Below are positions 1-7,719 of a stretch of 15,072 nucleotides of DNA, in pieces. A program made the position numbers and the translations under genes. The stretch comes from JAQIBY01 sp964418565. Lineage in GTDB: Bacteria; Bacteroidota; Bacteroidia; Bacteroidales; ML635J-15. The stretch's first letter is position 1. Every line of letters begins with the position of its first letter. The DNA is taken from positions 1 through 15,072 of the forward strand of contig CAYQMB010000071.1 in assembly GCA_964418565.1 (NCBI GenBank), given 5' to 3'. The notes beneath the pieces are model-generated. The model made no database searches. It had not been told where the DNA came from and saw only the letters and a list, made by a program, of their open reading frames with translations.

Positions 1-93
1 AGATCTACATGTAGATATTCTCAAGGAAGCATCCTAGATACATATATACAATACAAAGATAATAAAAGATAAAAAATATTTTTAGGTGAAAGC
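1..93. other. AT-rich non-coding flank downstream of the truncated M14 gene
   Basis: None of the three minus-strand frames through this stretch continues the PKD domain that stops at 94, and nothing else here looks coding. It holds a perfect 14-bp palindrome (ATCTACATGTAGAT, 3-16). A weak 5-bp hairpin (TTAGG 82-86 with CCTAA 93-97) is followed on the minus strand by a short T-run, a possible poor terminator for the M14 pair. The window edge prevents a fuller reading. Confidence 0.4.
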
Positions 94-1887
94 CTAACTC
101 ACTTGTGCAGTAGCGCTTACATTTACAGTTGTTGCAGAAGCAGAAAAGTCTGCTGTGGGTGCTGTAGGTGCGGAAACGCTGATGTAATCCTGTTTCAGTT
201 CATTTACGGTACAGCCTTCAGATGTGATTTCCAGAGTGACATCGTAAGTACCTGCCGTATTGTAATCTGCAGACGGATTTGCATCCGTTGAAGTGTTGGG
301 AGTTGCACCGTTAAGTGTCCAGTTGTATGCAGTGATGGTTCCGGTGCTCTGATCTGTAAAGTTTACGGTTTCGCCTTCAAAAATATTAGTCTGATCTGCT
401 GTAAAGTCAGGTGCTCCAACGTTGTCCGGGATGAGTTCCACATCCAAACGCACAGTGTTGTCATTTGTAATTGTCACCGTATGGGTTTGGGATTGGTATC
501 CGGCAAATGAGAAGGTGAAATCATAGGTACCTTCATTAATTGGCCGGTGATAATTTCCAACCGGCGCAGATGAATACACTTCGGTATTATCCTGATCGTG
601 CCCAACAATTTCAACTTTCACTCCGGAAAGCGGGTTACCGGTGCAAGCGTCTGTTACCACTCCACGTAAACCAAACAACACCTGTTCGGTGTAATTAAGC
701 ATGGCTTGTTTGTTGTATCCCCAGTAGGTATTCAGGTACTCGGTTCCCAGAGTTTTAGTGTCTGATACTTCAAGGGTAATTTCCCGGCAGTGCTGATAAT
801 AATTCATATAATCCTGACGCGAGCCGATTGCGTAATACCAGTCAGCCCCATGCGTTACACCAGAGTCATTATAATCTCCGTAATTCATATTTCCGGGTCC
901 TTCAAAATACGTTGAGGGAGCATCAATTTCAACCTGATCAGCATACACAAAACCAACATGCACCCACCAGTCGTTGTCGGGATGAATATTTTCCCAGCTT
1001 TGCCAGGTATCCCAGGGATAATTTATCAGTTCAATCCCACCATGTGTATTCACCGACATCACAAAATCACGGTTGGTGGCATAATCCATCATGCATGTTA
1101 TCTCATCCTGCAGGGTGTATGAATCTCCATTGAGAGTGGGAAAATTCCGGTTAAGGTCAATGCCATTAGCATTTGCCCTGGTGGAGCCAGATACGTCGGC
1201 AAGGCCCGCGGAGCCATTAAAGGTTCCATCAGGATTTGCCAATGGGTTGATATAGATTTCGATTTCATCCACCAGGTTTGTCACTTGTGTATCTGTACCA
1301 TAATTTGACAACAAATAATCAGCCATCCTAAGAAGTAAAACATAGCCAAGCGTTTCATCACCATGCATGGTTCCACTCCACCAAAACTCCGGTTCATCCT
1401 CATCAGTATTGACATTATCTGATATCACCAGGCTTTTAATGGCCACCCCGTTTTCGGAGGTTCCAATCGTTTCAACCCGGCAAAGATTTGGATAATTGGC
1501 TGCAAAGTCATCCAGCATTTGCAAATAAACAGCGTGGGTCGGGTAGCGATCCCATGAAGCCATCTGGGCGGTTGTGGTTGCCATTGTCAGCGCTTTTGAC
1601 TGATCGTAATACGATTCTACCGGTTGAAATTTAAGTTCATAATTCAGAAACTCATCAAATGCTTCATCGGATAAGGCATAGGCATAATACGTATTTCCAT
1701 GCCGGTGATCAAAAGACAAATACTCCTGCAGTGCCTCAATGGTTTCCGGTGAATCGCATTTAAACTCAAAATAAAATTCTCCGCGCTCAGTCAGGGTTTG
1801 TTGTGCAAAATCCACATTTGGCTGCTCCTGTGTCCAGGCAGCATATCCAACAAACAGGCTGATAATTAAAATGGCAATTCGTTTCAT
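94..1887 (-). CDS. Secreted M14 zinc carboxypeptidase, C-terminally truncated paralogue (no T9SS sorting domain)
   Basis: Predicted exported metallocarboxypeptidase that removes C-terminal residues from peptides. A signal peptide (about residues 1-19, MKRIAILIISLFVGYAAWTQ) is followed by a propeptide-like region and an M14 domain (about 110-405). The zinc ligands appear to be H175 and E178 (MHGDE) and H282 (NTHGG); N-G-I-D-L-N-R-N-F is the substrate-carboxylate motif and E373 (TLEVSD) the likely catalytic glutamate. A CarboxypepD_reg-like domain (about 406-488) and one PKD domain (about 493-573) follow. A second PKD begins at about residue 576 (PTADFSASATT) but the frame ends at a TAG after 597 aa. 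The layout resembles P. gingivalis CPG70, which ends in a T9SS C-terminal domain; that domain is missing here. It lies 16 nt downstream of a longer paralogue and is probably cotranscribed with it. Catalytic competence looks intact; surface anchoring by T9SS does not. Confidence 0.88.
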   Translation of the reverse strand: MKRIAILIISLFVGYAAWTQEQPNVDFAQQTLTERGEFYFEFKCDSPETIEALQEYLSFDHRHGNTYYAYALSDEAFDEFLNYELKFQPVESYYDQSKALTMATTTAQMASWDRYPTHAVYLQMLDDFAANYPNLCRVETIGTSENGVAIKSLVISDNVNTDEDEPEFWWSGTMHGDETLGYVLLLRMADYLLSNYGTDTQVTNLVDEIEIYINPLANPDGTFNGSAGLADVSGSTRANANGIDLNRNFPTLNGDSYTLQDEITCMMDYATNRDFVMSVNTHGGIELINYPWDTWQSWENIHPDNDWWVHVGFVYADQVEIDAPSTYFEGPGNMNYGDYNDSGVTHGADWYYAIGSRQDYMNYYQHCREITLEVSDTKTLGTEYLNTYWGYNKQAMLNYTEQVLFGLRGVVTDACTGNPLSGVKVEIVGHDQDNTEVYSSAPVGNYHRPINEGTYDFTFSFAGYQSQTHTVTITNDNTVRLDVELIPDNVGAPDFTADQTNIFEGETVNFTDQSTGTITAYNWTLNGATPNTSTDANPSADYNTAGTYDVTLEITSEGCTVNELKQDYISVSAPTAPTADFSASATTVNVSATAQVS

Positions 1888-1903
1888 ATAAGTTTCTTAA
1901 ATT

Positions 1904-4753
1904 TTATTGAATGATTATTTTTTGTTCCAATGTTTTTTCCAATGTATTCAGCCGCAATAAATAAAGGCCATTGTCCCAGCCTGCTGTATTGATGTGCATT
2001 TCTTTTCTGTTGCACACTGTCTGATAAACGATCTGTCCTGCAGCATTGTACACCTGAAGCAAAGCTCCATCCCATAGCGAACCGACATGCACATTGAGTT
2101 TGGTATCTGCCGGGTTGGGATAACAGGTCACATCACTCCGTTTGGCATCATTCAGCCCTGTTTCTGAAACGGTAATGGTTTCCGAATGGATATCTATTCC
2201 GCAATCGTTTTCGGCTGTTAGCTGTACCTCATACTGTCCGGCACTTGTATATGTATGTTGCGGGGATTCTTCAACAGAGGCATTGCCATCGCCAAAATCC
2301 CAGCTCCAGGATTGGGCATAAACGGATTCATTCTCAAAATCAACGGTCAGTCCGTTATGTGAAGCACTAAACGCTGCCTGGGGCGGTTCGTTCAGAGCGG
2401 CAAAAACCGGAACACGCTCAGAGTAACAATCGGGTGTAGCGACCTGCCAGTTATAGAAATACGGGTAAAAACGGTCGGATCCGAGCCAGCCTGAGCCGGA
2501 ATCCGAATCTTTTATGCTCAGATAAGCGGACCATTCATACGGGTAATCAAAGGTGGAAGTCCAGCCGCTTTCACCCCTCAGCAAGCCACAATCTGCATTG
2601 GCTGAAAGGCGTAAATCCGTACCGGGCTGAACCAAAAAATTCAGGCTGATGGTTTGTTCCCCGGCCGGAATATTGATGGTTTTTGAATCCAGCACATCGC
2701 CAAGGTTGTTTTTAAGGCTGATGGTTCTTTCACCTGAATTCTCTGCATACACCGTTACCTGTTCAATAAGGCAGGTCTCATAACAATCAAAAATCAGGGA
2801 ATGCTCAATGCCGTCGTAACTGTATGATCCGCCTTCGCTATCATCAGCTTCTCCTACCACTGAATTAGCGCCTGGAAATACAGCTTCGGCGTAATAGGTT
2901 TGGGATGATGTCAGGTCTGGCGTGTTGAATGTCTGACCTGATGCGATTGAAGCAGCATCCTCTTGGTTTTCATACCAGTACACATTACCTGAGCTGAAGG
3001 CTTCCAGTGTCATACTACCGGATGGTTCGCACAGGCTGGCATTGTGTACAGAGTCCATTTCAGTCAGATTGATCTGCAGGTATGCGGTTTTTGTTTCTGT
3101 GTCTGTTCCGTTTTCATTTTCAGCAGTAAGGCTGATGGTATAGCTCCCGTTCTGATAATAGGTATGCACCGGGTTCTCAATGGATGATACTGAACCGTCA
3201 CCAAAATCCCAGGCATAGGTTACATCACCAACTGCCTGAGTTAGATTTATGAAATGAATCTGGCCAGAACAATCCGGGGCCGTATCGTTAACCACAAAAT
3301 CAACCTGAGGCGGCAATATACTCAAAGGAACCAGCTGCACATTCTGATTAATAGTTTCGTCCTGTTCAAGCTCAAACTGCAGTGTTTTGGTCTGATAGCC
3401 TTCTTTAGAGTACTGAAGATGCCAGCTACCGGCTGCCAGCAGGCGATGATAATCCCCGTTGGGCAAATCGGAATACACCTGAGTATTGCGTTCATCATGC
3501 CCTTCGATGAAAACTTCTGCTTCTATGGGCTCACCCGTAACCGAATCGGTGATTATGCCGTGTATACCTTCGGTTGCTTCCTCAAAGTAATTGAGTAAAG
3601 CATTACGGTTGTAATTCCAGTGGGCAGGTAATTCTTCTGCATCAAGTAATTTGGGATCTGACCATTCCAGGGTTACCTCACGGCAATGTTCGTAATAATT
3701 GAAATAATCCTGTCTTGATCCATCGGTTGTATACCAGGCATACCCATTGGTGATGCCGTCATCTTGCTGAGTCATGTAGCCTGAAGGAGAATTTGCCTGA
3801 GCGGTATCGGCATATTTTCTTGACGTCTCATAAAGCCAGTCGTCATCAGCATGCAATTCTTCCCAGCTATCCCATGGGTAATTTACCAATTCAGCACCTG
3901 CGTGAGAGTTGGCTGACATGACAAAATGCCGTTGAGCAGCGAAGTTCATCATGGCAAGATTTTCAGCAGCCGTTTCATTTCCGTCGGGATTCCAGGAGCC
4001 ATTGGGATCGGGAAAATTTCGGTTCAGATCAATTCCGTTGGCATTGTATCGTGTAGCACTGCTCACATCGGTTTCACTGTTACCGTATGTTCCGTCGGGA
4101 TTGGACAAGGGGTTAATCCACAATTCAAGGCTATTTACCAGGTTATCCACCTGATCGTTACTCCCATAATTTGACAGCAGGTAATCAATCATCCGCAAAG
4201 GAAGTATGTATCCAACCAGCTCATCACCGTGCATTTGACCTGTGAGAAAAAATTCAGGTTCAGTTTCATCCGTACTCACATTGTCAGAAATCTTGACAAC
4301 CAGGAGAGCCCGTCCTTCTTCAGAAAAACCGATGGTATCCAGAGCACAGATGTCAGGATAACTTGCAGCAAAATTCAGCATCATATCCTGATACACTGAC
4401 CAGGTGGGATATTTATCCCAGTTTGCCATTTCTGCTGTAGTATAAGCCATTGTAATCGCTCTGCTGTTGGAATAATACGGTGAATACAGCTCAGTTTTCA
4501 AACCAAGTGACTTAATCGTTTTGAACTGATCCCGGTTAAGGTACATAAGCACTGCATCGGAATACACTTTTTCTACGGAGGCGATTTGGTTCAAGTAAAC
4601 AGCTTGTTGTTTATTGTTTATTAAAACTTTAACCACGGCTTCTCCCCTGTCATCAATCACATCTTCAATGGAGCTATTCTGAGCTGTTAACGAATTCTGG
4701 AAAAACAGAAGAATGAAGCTCACTCCCCACATCAATAAGCTTAATTTTTTCAT
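1904..4753 (-). CDS. Secreted M14 zinc carboxypeptidase with PKD domains and T9SS C-terminal sorting domain
   Basis: Predicted T9SS-exported metallocarboxypeptidase of 949 aa. I chose the ATG at 4753 (MKKLSLLMWG, a good signal peptide) over an in-frame TTG four codons upstream. Order of parts: signal peptide 1-24; propeptide-like region to about 105; M14 domain about 110-395 with zinc ligands H175/E178 (MHGDE) and H284 (NSHAG), the NGIDLNRNFP motif and likely catalytic E363 (TLEWSD); CarboxypepD_reg-like domain about 397-475; PKD about 483-562 (WDFGDG); an Ig-like stretch about 570-625; a cysteine-containing beta-sandwich-like region about 630-775 ending near YFYNWQV; second PKD about 790-863 (WDFGDG); type A sorting domain about 868-949 (CYPNPA...GLYLLRL...KIIIQ). 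The architecture is CPG70-like but longer. It is first in a two-gene minus-strand unit with the truncated paralogue. Family and export route are firm; cleavage specificity is not readable. Confidence 0.93.
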   Translation of the reverse strand: MKKLSLLMWGVSFILLFFQNSLTAQNSSIEDVIDDRGEAVVKVLINNKQQAVYLNQIASVEKVYSDAVLMYLNRDQFKTIKSLGLKTELYSPYYSNSRAITMAYTTAEMANWDKYPTWSVYQDMMLNFAASYPDICALDTIGFSEEGRALLVVKISDNVSTDETEPEFFLTGQMHGDELVGYILPLRMIDYLLSNYGSNDQVDNLVNSLELWINPLSNPDGTYGNSETDVSSATRYNANGIDLNRNFPDPNGSWNPDGNETAAENLAMMNFAAQRHFVMSANSHAGAELVNYPWDSWEELHADDDWLYETSRKYADTAQANSPSGYMTQQDDGITNGYAWYTTDGSRQDYFNYYEHCREVTLEWSDPKLLDAEELPAHWNYNRNALLNYFEEATEGIHGIITDSVTGEPIEAEVFIEGHDERNTQVYSDLPNGDYHRLLAAGSWHLQYSKEGYQTKTLQFELEQDETINQNVQLVPLSILPPQVDFVVNDTAPDCSGQIHFINLTQAVGDVTYAWDFGDGSVSSIENPVHTYYQNGSYTISLTAENENGTDTETKTAYLQINLTEMDSVHNASLCEPSGSMTLEAFSSGNVYWYENQEDAASIASGQTFNTPDLTSSQTYYAEAVFPGANSVVGEADDSEGGSYSYDGIEHSLIFDCYETCLIEQVTVYAENSGERTISLKNNLGDVLDSKTINIPAGEQTISLNFLVQPGTDLRLSANADCGLLRGESGWTSTFDYPYEWSAYLSIKDSDSGSGWLGSDRFYPYFYNWQVATPDCYSERVPVFAALNEPPQAAFSASHNGLTVDFENESVYAQSWSWDFGDGNASVEESPQHTYTSAGQYEVQLTAENDCGIDIHSETITVSETGLNDAKRSDVTCYPNPADTKLNVHVGSLWDGALLQVYNAAGQIVYQTVCNRKEMHINTAGWDNGLYLLRLNTLEKTLEQKIIIQ

Positions 4754-4847
4754 AACAAATCGCAATAAAGCATTAAAGTTACAATAAAACTCTTAAATTC
4801 ACGAAAGTAAATCACAGTTTAGATGCAATTAAAACTAATATAGTTGT
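4754..4847. promoter_or_regulatory. Divergent intergenic region between the M14 pair and the DUF2520 gene
   Basis: This 94-nt AT-rich gap separates two divergently transcribed units, so promoters for both directions should lie here or within the gene starts. I find no exact Bacteroidota -7 element (TAnnTTTG). The nearest minus-strand candidates are TAACTTTA and TACTTTCG, each one mismatch away and without a well-placed -33 TTG. On the plus strand TATAGTTG ends just before the ATG at 4848, too close for a normal leader. No Shine-Dalgarno sequence is obvious for either gene, which is usual in this phylum. The promoter role is inferred from gene orientation only. Confidence 0.4.
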
Positions 4848-5633
4848 ATGTCACACGAAATAAGTTTTATCGGCAGCGGTAATTTGGGCACAAATCTGGC
4901 CAGGACACTCCACCAGCATGGTTTTTCCATACGAAGTGTGATCAGCAGGCATGCTGAAAATGCCCGCACACTTGCCAGACAGGTTGGTGCCGGAAGTGGT
5001 ACAGGCCAGGGTGATGTTGATGTTAAAACAGACACCATGATATTTTCTGTAAAGGATGATGCCCTTTCCGGAATTATTTCAGAATATGATTTCGGTGATC
5101 AGCTACTAATACACACAGCAGGAAGCCTGCCTATGGATGTATTCGAAGGTCACAGCAAAAATTATGGAGTTTTGTATCCGCTTCAAACGTTCAGCAAACA
5201 TCGTGTTGCTGATTTCATGAATGCCCCGATTTTTATTGAAGCAAACAACAATTACGCTTTGAGCCGAATCCGACAAATTGCGGATAAGATTTCCCGGGAT
5301 GTATACGTTATGAATTCATCAGACAGACTGCGTTTACACACTGCGGCTGTCTTTACATGCAATTTTGTCAACCACATGTATAAGATTGCAGAAGAGATTG
5401 TGGCACCCAGCGGGCTGGACATTCAGGTTTTTGAACCGCTTATACGTGAAACGACCGAAAAAATATTGCGCGAGAAAAATGCCCTGAAAACGCAGACAGG
5501 GCCCGCTTATAGGAATGACAAAAACACCATGGAAAAACACCTCAGCATGCTTGAGGGACAGTCAGATTTACAGGATTTGTATAAAATGCTTAGTAATCGT
5601 ATCTTTGAGACAAGCAGAAACGAAACAAAATGA
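4848..5633 (+). CDS. Rossmann-fold / DUF2520 domain protein
   Basis: A 261-aa soluble protein. The N-terminus has a dinucleotide-binding Rossmann motif, GSGNLG at residues 9-14, followed by strands and helices resembling pyrroline-5-carboxylate reductase/NADP oxidoreductases (about 1-120). The C-terminal half (about 125-250) matches the alpha-helical DUF2520 type, with LHTAAVFTCNFVNHMY and the GPAYRND segment. A dehydrogenase or NAD(P)-binding role is likely from the fold, but substrate and pathway are unknown. The stop codon overlaps the start of the following HAD phosphatase gene (ATGA, 4 nt), so translation is probably coupled. It opens a compact run of four genes (DUF2520, HAD, UbiA, Maf), an arrangement I recall from other Bacteroidota. 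Family assignment is confident; function is not. Confidence 0.9.
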   Translation: MSHEISFIGSGNLGTNLARTLHQHGFSIRSVISRHAENARTLARQVGAGSGTGQGDVDVKTDTMIFSVKDDALSGIISEYDFGDQLLIHTAGSLPMDVFEGHSKNYGVLYPLQTFSKHRVADFMNAPIFIEANNNYALSRIRQIADKISRDVYVMNSSDRLRLHTAAVFTCNFVNHMYKIAEEIVAPSGLDIQVFEPLIRETTEKILREKNALKTQTGPAYRNDKNTMEKHLSMLEGQSDLQDLYKMLSNRIFETSRNETK

Positions 5634-6148
5634 CACCACTGAAAGATTTAAATTTTAAGGAAAAACTCAAAAACATCAAGGCTTTCATCTTTGATGTAGA
5701 CGGTGTTTTGTCAAAAGCCATCGTAAGCATAAACACCGACGGAACGCTTGGAAGAACCACCAATGTGAAAGACGGGTATGCCATCAAACGTGCGCTTGAC
5801 GAAGGGTTTATCATTGGCATCATCAGTGGTGGAAAAAACGGCTCGGTAAGGGAACGTTTTAGCGCTCTTGGCGTTAATAGCATTTACCTCAATTCAGATG
5901 ATAAAAGCAGAGATTTGCGAGAAATACTGGACAATTATAAGCTGGATACCTCTCAGATAGTGTACATGGGAGATGATTTGCCCGATTATGACGTTATGAA
6001 ACAGGCAGGTGTTTCAACATGTCCTGCCGATGCAGACGAAGAAATAAAAGGAATTTCCTTGTACATCTCTGAAAAAAAGGGAGGCGAAGGCTGTGTACGG
6101 GATATCATTTCACAAGTCATGCGAACACAAAACAAATGGTATAAATAG
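5630..6148 (+). CDS. KdsC-type HAD-superfamily phosphatase
   Basis: A 172-aa cap-less HAD hydrolase in the size range of KdsC, the 3-deoxy-D-manno-octulosonate 8-phosphate phosphatase of LPS Kdo synthesis. Visible motifs: motif I FDVDGVLS with D22 (nucleophile) and D24; motif II IISGG with S66; a lysine at K92 (NSDDK) in the motif III position; motif IV MGDDLPD with D115/D116. The C-terminal GGEGCVRD segment matches the GGxGxxRE loop of the KdsC/YrbI group. It overlaps the DUF2520 gene by 4 nt and abuts the UbiA gene with no gap. None of the other Kdo enzymes (KdsA, KdsB, KdsD) is adjacent, so Kdo-8-phosphate as substrate is inference from family; another sugar phosphate or lipid-precursor phosphate is possible. 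Confidence 0.88.
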   Translation: MTPLKDLNFKEKLKNIKAFIFDVDGVLSKAIVSINTDGTLGRTTNVKDGYAIKRALDEGFIIGIISGGKNGSVRERFSALGVNSIYLNSDDKSRDLREILDNYKLDTSQIVYMGDDLPDYDVMKQAGVSTCPADADEEIKGISLYISEKKGGEGCVRDIISQVMRTQNKWYK

Positions 6149-7108
6149 ATGCTATCATTTTTAAAACTCATACGGATACAACAATTGCTCATCATTGCAG
6201 CATGCATGTATTCAGTGCGGTATTTCTTAATTGAGCCGCTGCTGATGTATTTTGGATATGAGCTCAACCTGCCTGATACTGAATTTGCACTGCTGACGGT
6301 AAGCGTGTTACTGATTACTGCCGGCGCAAGCATCATCAACGATTATTTTGATCGAAAAGCTGATTTGCACAACAATCCCGAGCATGTTTTGGTCGGCATT
6401 AGCATAGACAGGCGAATGGCCATCATTCTGCATTCGGTCTTTTCTGTTCTGGGCATTGCTGCTGGTTGGTGGGTAGCATACAAAGCCGGTTTTTTCTGGT
6501 TTGGTCTTATTTTCCCCTTTATCACCTTTGTTTTCTGGAGATATTCAGCCTTGTACAAACGGCAATTGTTTTTGGGCAATGTTATCATTTCCCTGCTCGT
6601 GGCCGGCATTCCCTTTCTGGTATTTATGTTTGAATACTTTTTTGCTGTAAAAACCCTTGGAAAAGGACTTCCGGTACACATTTTTCATCATTTGATGGTT
6701 ATTCATTTTGGCATCAGTACTTCAGCATTTCTGCTCAATATGGTACTGGAGATTGTTAAAGACATCCGGGATTTTCGTGGCGATTATCAGGCCGGAGCCC
6801 AAACCCTTCCCATTCGTTTTGGTAAGCGATCGGCAAGAACCGTATCCAGCCTGCTCTTAATTAGCTTTGTCACCCTTTTGGTATTTGCCTGGTTTCTGTA
6901 TCTGCGCTCACTTTGCTGGATGGAGTTTGAAACCCTGAGCATGATGTACATTTTGATTTTTATTGTTTTGCCTTCAGCATTTCTGGCTCTCCGTGTTTTC
7001 AACATGAAAAAGAAAAAGCAATTGAACCAGTTTGCCAACGGAATTAAATTTATCATGTTAATGGGATTTTTGTTTACCATTATCATATACCTTAACATTC
7101 ATTTATGA
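6149..7108 (+). CDS. UbiA-family prenyltransferase (geranylgeranylglyceryl-phosphate geranylgeranyltransferase-like)
   Basis: A 319-aa polytopic membrane protein with about eight or nine hydrophobic helices. Both aspartate-rich Mg-prenyl-diphosphate motifs are present: N64-D-Y-F-D-R-K-A-D72 and K204-D-I-R-D-F-R-G-D212. UbiA enzymes transfer a polyprenyl chain from its diphosphate to an acceptor such as a quinone ring, heme or glycerol phosphate lipid. Homologues in Bacteroidota are commonly labelled (di)geranylgeranylglyceryl phosphate synthase-like, but the acceptor cannot be read from the sequence; a quinone-type or other lipid acceptor is possible. It starts immediately after the HAD stop codon and overlaps the Maf start by 4 nt (ATGA), so it is almost certainly in the same operon. 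The C-terminus (after about 285) is basic (MKKKKQL) before a final helix. Confidence 0.87.
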   Translation: MLSFLKLIRIQQLLIIAACMYSVRYFLIEPLLMYFGYELNLPDTEFALLTVSVLLITAGASIINDYFDRKADLHNNPEHVLVGISIDRRMAIILHSVFSVLGIAAGWWVAYKAGFFWFGLIFPFITFVFWRYSALYKRQLFLGNVIISLLVAGIPFLVFMFEYFFAVKTLGKGLPVHIFHHLMVIHFGISTSAFLLNMVLEIVKDIRDFRGDYQAGAQTLPIRFGKRSARTVSSLLLISFVTLLVFAWFLYLRSLCWMEFETLSMMYILIFIVLPSAFLALRVFNMKKKKQLNQFANGIKFIMLMGFLFTIIIYLNIHL

Positions 7109-7698
7109 TTGAAAAATTAAACCATACATATCATTTCATTTTAGCCAGCAAATCGCCCAGACGCCAGACATTGTTAAAGGAGCTTGGGCTGCATTTTACA
7201 CTGAGAAAATCAGGGCTGGAAGAGGAGATCATCCCGGAGGATATCCCCGAAGAGGACATTGCCTGCGAGCTGGCCCGCCAGAAAGCGGAACACACTGAGA
7301 TTAAACATGATAAAGAGCTAATCATCACTGCCGACACCATTGTCTGGCATAAAGACCGCGTGCTTGGGAAACCCAGGGATTACTCTGACGCGTTTCAGAT
7401 GCTCAGACGCCTTAGTGGTGATGTCCATTCTGTTATTACCGGCATCTGCCTTAGAAATAAGGCGGGCTGTGAAACCTTCCATTCCGAAACACTTGTTCAC
7501 TTTGCAAAACTTGATGACGCCGAAATCAGAAATTACCTTGAGCGTTACAAACCATATGACAAAGCCGGAGCATACGGCATTCAGGAATGGATAGGACATA
7601 TCGGTATTGAGCATATAGAAGGCTCCTATTATAATGTGGTAGGCTTACCGGTTCAACACCTCTACCACCGATTAAAAAAACGCATAACCGAAGCATAA
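7105..7698 (+). CDS. maf: Maf-family nucleoside triphosphate pyrophosphatase (dTTP/UTP type)
   Basis: A 197-aa cytoplasmic Maf/HAM1-like pyrophosphatase that hydrolyses non-canonical or excess nucleotides to monophosphates. Visible motifs: SKSPRR at residues 15-20, ITADTIV at 74-80 with D77 as the likely catalytic base, LGKP at 87-90, and DKAGAYGIQ at 152-160, which fits the YhdE-like (dTTPase/UTPase) branch better than the YceF branch. Length is normal for the family. Translation is coupled to the UbiA gene by a 4-nt ATGA overlap; a 21-nt gap precedes the S46 peptidase gene. Maf has also been tied to septum formation in Bacillus, but nothing here addresses that. No anomalies. Confidence 0.93.
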   Translation: MIEKLNHTYHFILASKSPRRQTLLKELGLHFTLRKSGLEEEIIPEDIPEEDIACELARQKAEHTEIKHDKELIITADTIVWHKDRVLGKPRDYSDAFQMLRRLSGDVHSVITGICLRNKAGCETFHSETLVHFAKLDDAEIRNYLERYKPYDKAGAYGIQEWIGHIGIEHIEGSYYNVVGLPVQHLYHRLKKRITEA

Positions 7699-7719
7699 AA
7701 CGTAAAAAAGACATATAAA

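Noticed and set aside
1..96. A frameshift that would restore the PKD and sorting domain of the truncated M14 protein
   Set aside because: The other two minus-strand frames past the stop encode AT-driven Ile/Leu/Tyr/Phe-rich sequence with no PKD or sorting-domain motifs.
71..97. Intrinsic terminator for the M14 pair
   Set aside because: The stem is only 5 bp, overlaps the stop codon, and the T-run is separated from the stem; too weak for a separate feature.
4754..4765. TTG at 4765 as the start of the full-length M14 gene
   Set aside because: The ATG four codons later begins a cleaner signal peptide (MKKLSLL), and ATG is the start used by every other gene here.
4835..4847. TATAGTTG as a plus-strand promoter of the DUF2520 gene
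   Set aside because: It ends at the ATG and deviates from TAnnTTTG, leaving no leader and no placed -33 element.
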